This document shows, one piece after another, positions 1-5,031 of a stretch of DNA of 6,079 nt. Position 1 is the stretch's first letter; the number at the start of each line of letters is the position of its first letter. The translations under genes and the position numbers were made by a program. Source of the DNA: Chloroflexota bacterium (GTDB taxonomy: Bacteria > Chloroflexota > Dehalococcoidia > SM23-28-2 > RBG-16-64-32); NCBI GenBank assembly GCA_005880075.1, contig VBJT01000223.1, positions 1 through 6,079 on the forward strand, read 5' to 3'. The notes beneath the pieces were generated by a model. That model saw only the letters and a list, made by a program, of their open reading frames with translations, ran no database searches and was not told the DNA's origin.

Positions 1-1
1 C

Positions 2-733
2 GGCAGTCCCGGCTGTTATTCGAGCCCGTATCCATGCAGTGACTGGACGCTAGATGGGTCGCAGATAGGGTCTCCTTGCCCGACGCCCAATTGTGGCGGC
101 CAGCCCTGCTGCGGCGGACTCCCATGTCCGACGCCCAGCGCTACGCCGTCACCGTGTGGGGTATGTACTGCCACTCCAACTCCCGTCCCGACGCCAACAC
201 CAACCCCCGTGCAGGTGCACGATGCCGCGGTCGTTCGGATGAAGGGGCCGAAGTATGTCGACCTCTCGCCGGGCGTGCCTGACTCGTCGGGCACGACGGT
301 TATCGTCGGCAAGAGCTTCAGCGACCACGCGGACGACGTCAGCGTCTATCTCGCCTTCGACCCGCCGGGCGGCTTCGGGTCGAACCCCGGCGGCTGCTCC
401 GTGGTGGTCCCGGGGGCCACGCCGGCCGAGCAGGCGAACCAGGTGTTCAACTGGACGCGCATCGGCGCCGGCACCCCCTTCGTCAACCTGCTGCCCGGCC
501 AGAAGGTCACGCTCAGCGCGAACCCGCAGTTCGTCTGCACGAACCCGGCCGCTGTCAACGGCCTCAACTGGACGCTCAAGGCCGTCGCGGACGTTCACGC
601 CGACGACTCGGCGTCTTGCGACACGCTCGGCGAGGTGTTCAACGGCGCCTGCGCGACGGCGGTGAACGACGACGACACGAACGACGCGAACAACTCGATG
701 GTGAGAGGCTTCCCGATCGTCCGGGCCCACTAG
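2..733 (+). CDS. C-terminal part of a secreted protein with Pro/Thr-rich linker and Ig-like domain (5' end outside window)
   Basis: The frame is open from base 2 with no stop, so the start lies to the left; the GTG at 209 is internal. The first ~70 codons are a Cys/Pro/Thr/Gly-rich segment ending in a TPTPVPTPTPTPV linker, typical of extracytoplasmic spacers. A beta-rich domain of about 170 residues follows, beginning HDAAVVRMKGPK. It contains a GQKVTLS strand, VADVHADDSASCDT and an Asp/Asn-rich tail before the TAG at 731-733. I have a general recollection of similar DAAVxRxKGPK...DVHADD domains at the ends of large secreted Chloroflexota proteins and take it as an Ig/CARDB-like adhesion or spacer module. 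No catalytic motif is visible. Several cysteines (GGCS, FVCT, ASCDT, GACA) could form disulfides. The gene converges on the coiled-coil gene with a 37-bp gap. That the frame codes is fairly certain; its function is unknown. Confidence 0.8.
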   Translation, partial: GSPGCYSSPYPCSDWTLDGSQIGSPCPTPNCGGQPCCGGLPCPTPSATPSPCGVCTATPTPVPTPTPTPVQVHDAAVVRMKGPKYVDLSPGVPDSSGTTVIVGKSFSDHADDVSVYLAFDPPGGFGSNPGGCSVVVPGATPAEQANQVFNWTRIGAGTPFVNLLPGQKVTLSANPQFVCTNPAAVNGLNWTLKAVADVHADDSASCDTLGEVFNGACATAVNDDDTNDANNSMVRGFPIVRAH

Positions 734-770
734 AAAGCGGCGGCTGTTGACCGCGGAGTCGCTTACGGAG

Positions 771-1304
771 CTAGCGGTCCGAGAGCTGCTGGAGGCCGAG
801 CCTGATCTTCTCGGACGCGGAGAGCGCCGAGAGGTCGGCCTGCCCCCGACGAGCCGGGGAGCCGGCCGGCACCCGCGCGGACTGCCGCTCGTCCTCGATC
901 CGCTCGCGCAGTTGCGCGGCCGCGCGGCGCGCCGCCTCGAAGGCCTCGTCGATCTCCGCCAGGTCCTCGGCCGCCGGCACGAGCTCCTGCGGGATCTCCG
1001 GCGCCGATGCCAGCTTCGCCTCGCGGTACTTCACGGCCGCCTCGGCGATGCGCGTGCGCATCGCCCCGGCCTCCGAGACTGCACGCTGGAGCTCGCCTTC
1101 GGCTGCTTGTCTCGCCGCCGCCGTTTCTGCTAGCTGCGCCTCGAGACTGGAGCGCGCCTCCCGCGCGCCAGTGAGCTCTTCGAGCGTTGTGGCCGCGCGC
1201 GCTTCCGCATCGGCCGCGGCCGCTTCCAGCGCCTCGATCCTCGCCTGCGCTTCGGCCAGGCCGTCGTCTGCCTCGTCGTTGTCGTCGCTTGTCCGCTTCG
1301 TCAT
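771..1304 (-). CDS. Acidic coiled-coil protein, phage scaffold-like
   Basis: The protein has 177 residues. The N-terminus is short, charged and disordered (TKRTSDDNDEADD). A long Ala/Glu/Arg heptad region without prolines (about 15-98) forms the coiled coil. After a break containing PEIPQELVP comes a second helix (about 112-145), then a basic Pro/Gly linker (RVPAGSPARR) and a tail DLSALSASEKIRLGLQQL. An acidic coiled coil with a small conserved C-terminal helix matches the layout of capsid scaffolding proteins, and I recall similar 'DLSALSxxEKIRxGL' tails in phage structural clusters; this is inference from layout and memory. Start choice: AAGGAGG at 1317-1311 lies 3 nt before the ATG at 1307 and 6 nt before the ATG at 1304, so the second is better spaced; the alternative adds one Met. 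The promoter just upstream carries a LexA-type box, so SOS control is likely. It could instead be a cellular DNA-damage gene. Confidence 0.8.
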   Translation of the reverse strand: MTKRTSDDNDEADDGLAEAQARIEALEAAAADAEARAATTLEELTGAREARSSLEAQLAETAAARQAAEGELQRAVSEAGAMRTRIAEAAVKYREAKLASAPEIPQELVPAAEDLAEIDEAFEAARRAAAQLRERIEDERQSARVPAGSPARRGQADLSALSASEKIRLGLQQLSDR

Positions 1305-1326
1305 CATCAGCCTCCTTACGCGTCGG

Positions 1327-1355
1327 ATGATAGAACATATGTTCTCTCAAGGCAA
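1327..1355 (-). promoter_or_regulatory. Sigma70-type promoter of the coiled-coil gene
   Basis: On the minus strand TTGCCT (1355-1350) is followed after 17 bp by TATCAT (1332-1327); each is close to consensus. Transcription would start near 1320, giving a leader of only about 13-16 nt that still includes the full AAGGAGG ribosome site. The spacer is occupied by a LexA-type palindrome, so a bound repressor would block RNA polymerase directly. Confidence 0.6.
1332..1345. promoter_or_regulatory. LexA (SOS)-type operator
   Basis: AGAACATATGTTCT is a perfect 14-bp palindrome. Its core GAAC-ATAT-GTTC fits the Gram-positive LexA consensus CGAACRNRYGTTCG at every position except the outer C/G pair. 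It lies between the -35 and -10 of the promoter for the coiled-coil gene, a classical repressor position. LexA itself is not encoded in the window, so the assignment rests on motif and placement only. The box is 25 bp from the start codon. Confidence 0.65.
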
Positions 1356-1396
1356 GGGAGAACTGGCACAAGCGAAAACTTGGGAGGGCCGAGCGA

Positions 1397-1825
1397 TCAG
1401 CTACAACGTTGCCCGAAGACGCTTGTCATGCGCGCGACATCGGTGATGTCGACGAAGCCGTCAGGCGAATCAGGCGCGATGTCGTAGCGCGATGGCGCTG
1501 GAGGCACGGAGGCTCCAAAGTTGCCCGTCAGGAAGGCAACGTCAGAAATGTCCGAGAAAGAATCGCTGTTGACGTCGGCCGGCCAGGCATCGCCACCGCT
1601 GCCGGGCGGACCGGCACAGTTGTCGAGCGCATTTGTCCCGATCGTGGCCTCAGCGAAGTCAGTCCAGCCATCGTTGTCGTCGTCCGGGTCGCAGGCGTCA
1701 CCCTGGGCGTCGCCGGAGACGGAAGCGCCGCCGGCGACCAGAGCCGCGTCCGTGTTGGCCTGGTCCGTGTTGGGCACCGTCGGACAGTTGTCGGTGGAGT
1801 CAGTGATACCGTCGGTGTCAGCGTC
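1397..1825 (-). other. Thrombospondin type 3 repeats and dockerin-like C-terminus of the propeller gene
   Basis: The translation begins DADTDGITDSTDNCP, then NTDQ, QGDACDPDDDNDGWTD. These are the calcium-binding D-x-D-x-D-G and D-N-C-P signatures of thrombospondin type 3 repeats, with an unusual inserted segment (ALVAGGASVSGDA) between NTD and QGDACD. The last 64 residues hold two EF-hand-like loops, DVNSDSFSDISDVAFLTGNFG and DSPDGFVDITDVARMTSVFG, arranged as in a type I dockerin. No cohesin is visible here, so the partner is unknown; in non-cellulosomal bacteria such modules often end large surface proteins. The reading frame is intact from 2107 to the TGA at 1399-1397. Confidence 0.75.
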
Positions 1826-3026
1826 CGGAAGCGAGAAGTCGGTCCCGTCCGCGCCGTTAAACTTGGCGACTGTGAAGTCGTAGGCGGTGCCAGCGTTGTC
1901 GGTGGTACCAGCCGCTACCACGTCGCCTGCGCCGTCGATTCTTACCGAGCGGGCCTGCTCGATGCCGGTCCCCGCACCCTTGAGTTCCCGTTGCCAGGGC
2001 TGATGGCCGTTGTTTCCAGCCAACTTCACTACCAGGAAGTCCTGGAATGACTGATTGTGGAAGGTGCTTCCGACGGCTGCCACATTGCCCGAGCTATCGG
2101 CCGCCACGCCTAAAGCGGTACCTGGCGCCCGACAGTTTGACGACAGCTCCGCCGTTTCCGAGGTCGCCCGCGGCTACCGCATTGCCGGCGGGATCAACCG
2201 CGATCGCCCGCGCTCGATCGGCGGCACCACCATCCACGTTGGTCCGCCACAGGACGGTCCCGCTTGAGGAGAGTTTAACCACGGTTAGGTCCGAATCATC
2301 CTGAGCATTCGTGGTCCAGCCAGCAGCAAACGCGTTGCCCGCGCCGTCAACTGCGATCGCCTGACCGAAATCCTGGTTGGTAAAGGTATCAGCGCTGCCA
2401 TCGATATTGGCGCGCCAGAGCTCGAAACCGTCGGTGCCCCTCAGCTTGACTACGGTGAGGTCGCTGATATTGTCCGGGGAATTAATCGTCATGCCAACCG
2501 CGAGAATGTCGCCCGCGCCGTCGACCGCCGCTGCCTAGCCCTCATCTTTCGGGCCGACGCCTGTACCGTTGACGCTCGCACGCCACAGTTCCGCGCCGTC
2601 GCTCCCTCTGAATTTGATCACCGTGAGGTCCGATGCGGCCACGCCACTTGTCTGCAGCGTGCCGACTGCGATGGCATTTCCCGCCGCGTCTCGCGTCACC
2701 GAATTCAGGTCATCTTGGGGACAGGGCGAAAAGTCGCATCCACTGCCGTCAATCTGGCGCCGCCAAACCTCGCTGCCGTTGGAGCCCGACATTTTCACAA
2801 CCAGGAAGTCCTGGCCGGTGGAACCGCCGTCCGTGTTTCCCGCGGCCAGAACATCGCCCGCGCCATCAACGACCACTGACTTTGCCAGACCCGCATCGAG
2901 GGTCCGCCACATCTCCCCGCCGCTTGCACCAGACAGCTTGGCCACGGTGAAGTCCCCGGTGCTGGGGCTAAGCGTGTGCCCAGCCGCCACGACATTGCCG
3001 GCTGCATCTGTTGTCACGGAATACGC
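1826..3026 (-). repeat. About eight SBBP-like beta-propeller blades
   Basis: Blade units start near 3026, 2882, 2705, 2534, 2360, 2207, about 2125 and 1948, spaced mostly 45-60 codons apart. Each has the strand D-A/G-A-G-N/D-x-x-A-A/V-G, a variable loop, then D-x-T-V-V-K-L-x-G and usually an E-x-W-R strand. The spacing and motifs match the SBBP/NHL-like propeller class. One unit has the shape GSGCDFSPCPQDDL, with two cysteines in the loop. The unit starting at 2207 stops after VVKLSGA and lacks its last strands, because of the second frameshift and apparent deletion. Confidence 0.7.
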
Positions 3027-3148
3027 CTCTCGTTGGCGTTTGCCGTGCCGTTAAGATTGCTCTGCCAGGCCTGAGACTCGTGTGGCGAAAGGACGAGGGC
3101 ACACGCGGACACAGCAAAGAAGAGCGCAGCGACTCTCGCGATCCGCAT
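3014..3148 (-). pseudogene. 5' fragment: signal peptide and first strand of the propeller gene
   Basis: This segment encodes 44 residues starting MRIARVAALFFAVSACALVL, a basic n-region plus hydrophobic core, with a likely cleavage after SQA. WQSNLNGTANANER follows, which matches the end of the later blades ('WRANIDGS', 'WRTNVDGG'). The frame then runs into TGA at 3016-3014. Adding one G to the GG at 3027-3026 would join it to AYSVTTDAAGN, the start of the next blade, which is exactly what the repeat pattern predicts. This is why I treat it as the true 5' end rather than a separate small gene. Confidence 0.65.
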
Positions 3149-3185
3149 TTGAACGATTCCTCGCCCGATGGCAGGGAGCAGGCTC

Positions 3186-3214
3186 ATTCAACACCCGAAG
3201 CTATAGGTTGTCAA
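3186..3214 (-). promoter_or_regulatory. Promoter of the beta-propeller gene
   Basis: On the minus strand TTGACA (3214-3209, perfect consensus) and TTGAAT (3191-3186, four of six) are separated by 17 bp. The start would be near 3180, leaving a leader of about 30 nt with GAGGA before the ATG at 3148. It points away from the lipoprotein promoter on the other strand. Confidence 0.5.
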
Positions 3215-3223
3215 GTATGGCGT

Positions 3224-3253
3224 TTGCGTGCCGGTTCGCGCGCGCTCTACCAT
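3224..3253 (+). promoter_or_regulatory. Possible promoter for a leaderless lipoprotein mRNA
   Basis: TTGCGT (3224-3229) and TACCAT (3248-3253) are 18 bp apart. Transcription would begin about at the ATG at 3260. No Shine-Dalgarno sequence precedes that ATG, so a leaderless message is plausible. The hexamers are imperfect and this is a weak call. Confidence 0.3.
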
Positions 3254-3259
3254 TTATGT

Positions 3260-3598
3260 ATGAGCAGAGCGGCCGTGCTGACAGCGCCGCTGCTGACCTT
3301 CGCACTGGTCGCCTGCGGCGGCGGCGGCAACGTAGAAAACACCGACGTTCCCCCAAACTTCGACATTCGGGGCCGGGTAACACAAATCACGACCGCCGAG
3401 GATGACACAGGCTACTCGAGCGCCTGGGTGCGAATAAACCAGAGCACCACCATCAGGTGGAGCACCCCTGGAGATGCCGCGACGGCGACGATCGCCGAGC
3501 TCGAGCCCGGCATGCGCGTCGAGGTGAGGTTCTCCGGTGCAGTCGCGCTTAGCGATCCAGTCCAGGCGACGGCTGCCGAGATCACCATCATCGACTAG
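3260..3598 (+). CDS. Small lipoprotein with DUF3221/YobA-like domain
   Basis: The protein has 112 residues. The N-terminus MSRAAVLTAPLLTFALVACG has a basic start, hydrophobic stretch and lipobox LVAC, so Cys19 should be lipidated and the protein held on the outer face of the membrane. A short Gly/Asn linker leads to a small beta-barrel-like domain: DIRGRVTQIT (about 35-44), AWVRINQSTTI (55-65), LEPGMRVEVRFSGAV (81-95) and a last strand DPVQATAAEITIID. The 'G-x-V ... L-x-x-G-x-x-V-x-V-x-F-x-G ... P-x-Q-A-x-A-x-x-I-x-I' pattern is that of the DUF3221/YobA family, small OB-like lipoproteins of unknown role. The frame is open upstream to 3011, but that part overlaps the divergent signal peptide and reads as non-protein. 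The ATG at 3260 is chosen because it places the lipobox correctly. Confidence 0.8.
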   Translation: MSRAAVLTAPLLTFALVACGGGGNVENTDVPPNFDIRGRVTQITTAEDDTGYSSAWVRINQSTTIRWSTPGDAATATIAELEPGMRVEVRFSGAVALSDPVQATAAEITIID

Positions 3599-3630
3599 GG
3601 CGACGGCTGGGGCCCGGGGCCGAGAAAGCA

Positions 3631-3660
3631 ATCAGGCGAGACGACGAAGTCCCGCCTGAT
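3631..3660. terminator. Terminator-like hairpin downstream of the lipoprotein gene
   Basis: ATCAGGCG (3631-3638) pairs perfectly with CGCCTGAT (3653-3660). After one A-C mismatch the stem continues with three more pairs, closing a 6-nt loop (3643-3648). It lies 32 nt after the lipoprotein stop. No T-run follows on the plus strand; on the minus strand the hairpin is followed by TGCTTTCTC, which is somewhat T-rich. It could be a weak bidirectional terminator or an mRNA 3'-end stabiliser. Confidence 0.45.
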
Positions 3661-3845
3661 CTACCCTCCCAGGGCGCCGGCGCCCGGTTGTCGCAGGACG
3701 CCACGCCCTCCTTTGGGCTTCCCTCTCCTCGGGCGTTTTCACGCCTGTTCCGGTAATGGCAGCGGGTGAGGAAGGCCTTTGGTACGAACCTACGCCCGCC
3801 TGAAGCGATTGACAATAAACCTTCGGCCAGAAATCGCAGTCATTT

Positions 3846-3865
3846 GGTTTACGTTTCCGTAAACC
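3846..3865. promoter_or_regulatory. Perfect 20-bp inverted repeat, possible operator
   Basis: GGTTTACG (3846-3853) and CGTAAACC (3858-3865) form a perfect 8-bp inverted repeat around TTTC. It lies about 46 bp upstream of the -35 of the surface-protein promoter, is AT-richer than its surroundings and has no T-run, so it looks more like a repressor or activator site than a terminator. I do not recognise the regulator. Confidence 0.4.
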
Positions 3866-3889
3866 GCGGAACGCTACCTGGCGCTCCGC
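3866..3889. other. Second inverted repeat abutting the first
   Basis: GCGGAACGC (3866-3874) pairs with GCGCTCCGC (3881-3889) except for one A-C mismatch, around a 6-base loop. It starts on the base after the previous repeat ends, giving two hairpins side by side. Its role is unknown. Confidence 0.35.
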
Positions 3890-3911
3890 CGAGGGGGACA
3901 CAAAATCAGCG

Positions 3912-3940
3912 ATGACAACGCGGCGCGGCCGATGTATCAT
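3912..3940 (+). promoter_or_regulatory. Promoter of the LPXTG surface-protein gene
   Basis: ATGACA (3912-3917) and TATCAT (3935-3940), each matching five of six consensus bases, are exactly 17 bp apart. The start would be near 3947, about 20 nt before the ATG at 3967 and 50 nt before the ATG at 3997. Confidence 0.55.
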
Positions 3941-3966
3941 GGGTTCGCGCTGGCATCGTACGGTTT

Positions 3967-4728
3967 ATGCGCGAGCGGTCCGGCTCTGGAAGATCGATGG
4001 CCTGTCGACAAGCTATCGCGATTGGCGGTCTTCTCGCTCTTGTGCTTGTCTTGCTAACGCAAGCATGGACGTTGCCGGGAGCGCATTCGCAGACTGCCAC
4101 GCCCACTGCACTTCCGAGCCCGCGGCCTGACTTGCCGGCCCTAACTTTGGTCAAGGACGCGGTGCCTAATGATCCTCAGGACTTCACGTTTGTCGTCGGG
4201 TTCTGTCCGCCGCCTGATCAGATGCGAGACTGCGTTGTTTATGAAGGGGTCCCCCTGGATGATGACAACGACCCAAGCCTATCGAATTCCATTACGTTTT
4301 CTGTCATCGATTATGAAGTGACAGTCGGAGAAATTCCGGTTGAAGGCTGGACCGTGAGCGCCATCAATTGTGATGCGGCCGGCGAAGTAGATGTTATTCA
4401 TGGTTTCGTCCGGCTCAAAGGCCTTCCTCATGAACAATTCAGTTGTACATTCAAGAATGAACGATCACCGGCAACGCCGACTTCAATTCCGGAGCCCACG
4501 CCCTCGACCGAGCCTACGTCGAGTCCAATAGAGATGTCGCCGGCTTCAAGCCCGGCTACTTCGGCCGTTCTGCCAGCGGCGCTGCCACAGACGGGCTCGG
4601 CTTCTGAAGGCGTCATGATGTTCCCGGCTTGGCTTCTACTCGCCGCGGCCGCTGGGTCGATGGCGGGCGTTGCCGGGGCGACTGGGTTCGTTATTTCCCG
4701 CTTCGCACGCCGAAGTAGAACCCGATAA
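3967..4728 (+). CDS. LPXTG cell-wall-anchored surface protein with prealbumin-like domain
   Basis: The protein has 253 residues. A signal peptide has its hydrophobic core at about 19-34 and likely cleavage near GAHSQ. A Pro/Thr linker (43-58) leads to one domain, LTLVKDAVPNDPQDFTF ... LDDDNDPSLSNSITF ... VEGWTVSAINCD ... HEQFSCTFKNE (59-165). This is the bacterial prealbumin-like (Cna-B/SpaA-type) fold often repeated in adhesins, here single and with an extra CPPPDQMRDC loop. A second Pro/Thr/Ser spacer (166-200) precedes LPQTG (206-210), a hydrophobic segment (about 217-244) and the basic tail RFARRSRTR, a complete sortase sorting signal. No sortase gene is in the window. Neither start has a clear SD; the ATG at 3997 (Met11) has GGAAG 4 nt upstream and still keeps the signal peptide. 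The gene looks AT-richer than its neighbours, and its last 38 bp overlap the gene on the other strand. Confidence 0.82.
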   Translation: MRERSGSGRSMACRQAIAIGGLLALVLVLLTQAWTLPGAHSQTATPTALPSPRPDLPALTLVKDAVPNDPQDFTFVVGFCPPPDQMRDCVVYEGVPLDDDNDPSLSNSITFSVIDYEVTVGEIPVEGWTVSAINCDAAGEVDVIHGFVRLKGLPHEQFSCTFKNERSPATPTSIPEPTPSTEPTSSPIEMSPASSPATSAVLPAALPQTGSASEGVMMFPAWLLLAAAAGSMAGVAGATGFVISRFARRSRTR

Positions 4729-4918
4729 CGTTTCCCAGCGCCGCGATCCAGCCGCCGATCACCACCTTCGTCAGGTCGCTCCCGGTGTCTGCTGCGAGCA
4801 GATAGGCGGCGATCGCGAACGCTCCCAGCACCACGCCCAGCGAGAGCAGCGAACGCACGCTGCCGCGCGGCAGGCCGAGAGGGTCGTCTACACCAGTTGT
4901 CTCGTTGTCCATTGTCAT
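4691..4918 (-). CDS. Small two-helix membrane protein, holin-like
   Basis: The protein has 75 residues. An acidic N-terminus (MTMDNETTGVDDPLGLPRG) precedes one membrane helix at about 22-42 (SLLSLGVVLGAFAIAAYLL), a short polar turn, a second helix at about 50-69 (TKVVIGGWIAALGNVIGFYFG) and the tail VRSGK. I recall 'DPLGLPxGSVRxLLxL' small membrane proteins in phage-like clusters but know no tested function. Size, two helices and place just downstream of a portal remnant make a holin or other phage membrane protein plausible. Two start codons, 4918 and 4912 (M-T-M), are each preceded at 6 nt by their own GGAGG (4929-4925 and 4923-4919). Such double starts are known from lambda-type holin/antiholin pairs. 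The longer form is given. Confidence 0.75.
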   Translation of the reverse strand: MTMDNETTGVDDPLGLPRGSVRSLLSLGVVLGAFAIAAYLLAADTGSDLTKVVIGGWIAALGNVIGFYFGVRSGK

Positions 4919-4958
4919 CCTCCACCTCCCTTCCTCTATCAACTCGGAGGTCAATTTG

Positions 4959-4973
4959 CCCACCCACCCACCC
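4959..4973 (-). other. G-quadruplex motif upstream of the holin-like gene
   Basis: The minus strand reads GGGTGGGTGGGTGGG: four G3 tracts with single-T loops, among the most stable quadruplex patterns. It lies in the would-be leader of the holin-like gene, 40 nt before its ATG and 58 nt after the portal stop, so it could affect transcription or translation. The plus strand has the matching C-rich i-motif pattern. Confidence 0.6.
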
Positions 4974-4988
4974 GGGCATATGGGAATG

Positions 4989-5005
4989 CTGGGGGACACC
5001 CCCAG
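4989..5005. other. Perfect G/C hairpin between portal remnant and holin-like gene
   Basis: CTGGGGG and CCCCCAG are exact complements around a 3-base loop (ACA on plus, TGT on minus). No T-run follows on either strand, so a simple terminator is unlikely. It could be an mRNA processing or stabilising hairpin, or a dispersed repeat of this genome. Confidence 0.5.
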
Positions 5006-5031
5006 ACCCCCGGCCTGCCGGCGGCTTTCTC

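Larger units (their letters stand above)
1397..3148 (-). pseudogene. Disrupted secreted beta-propeller / thrombospondin-3 / dockerin-like protein gene
   Basis: One gene of about 580 codons is spread over two frames. It starts at the ATG at 3148, with GAGGA 9 nt upstream. In order it holds a signal peptide, about eight SBBP-like propeller blades (pattern 'V-D-x-A/S-G-N/D-x-x-A-x-G-T ... D-L/F-T-V-x-K-L-x-G-x-x-G-x-E-x-W-R'), thrombospondin type 3 calcium repeats, and a paired Asp-loop region resembling a type I dockerin. Three lesions break it. A one-base loss near 3026 shifts frame. A TAG at 2537-2535 stands where the next blade has Gln. A second shift near 2110-2130 comes with about 20 residues missing from one blade and returns to the first frame. 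The two frame changes cancel. It may be a true pseudogene or, less likely, an error-rich assembly. The intact protein would be an exported Ca-dependent binding protein; no enzymatic domain is seen. Confidence 0.75.
3599..3911. other. Non-coding stretch with three inverted repeats
   Basis: No convincing gene lies here on either strand. The long minus-strand open frame at 3632-3940 reads as low-complexity Arg/Pro/Ala with no domain and no ribosome site. The stretch holds a terminator-like hairpin (3631-3660), a GGCG/CGCC mini-hairpin near 3730-3745, and two abutting inverted repeats (3846-3889). A perfect TTGACA at 3809-3814 has no -10 partner at 16-18 bp. I could not match any known riboswitch. 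Confidence 0.5.

Noticed and set aside
16..730. Minus-strand open frames opposite the first gene
   Set aside because: Translations are Gly/Val- or Arg-rich shadows of the plus-strand PTPTP linker and Ig-like domain.
763..1371. Longer minus-strand frame over the coiled-coil gene
   Set aside because: It is a different frame, Gly/Arg-rich, and its start lies upstream of the promoter. The 771-1304 frame has SD, heptads and promoter.
1409..2050. Plus-strand open frame of 213 codons
   Set aside because: It is antisense to the thrombospondin-3/dockerin coding region, whose motifs are unmistakable on the minus strand.
3011..3259. N-terminal extension of the lipoprotein frame
   Set aside because: It overlaps the divergent signal-peptide region, has no protein-like features and would bury the lipobox in the middle.
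3809..3814. Perfect TTGACA as a -35 box
   Set aside because: No acceptable -10 hexamer lies 16-18 bp downstream on the plus strand.
3632..3940. Minus-strand open frame of 102 codons between lipoprotein and surface gene
   Set aside because: It has no ribosome site and an Arg-rich, non-repeating translation, and it covers hairpins and the surface-gene promoter.
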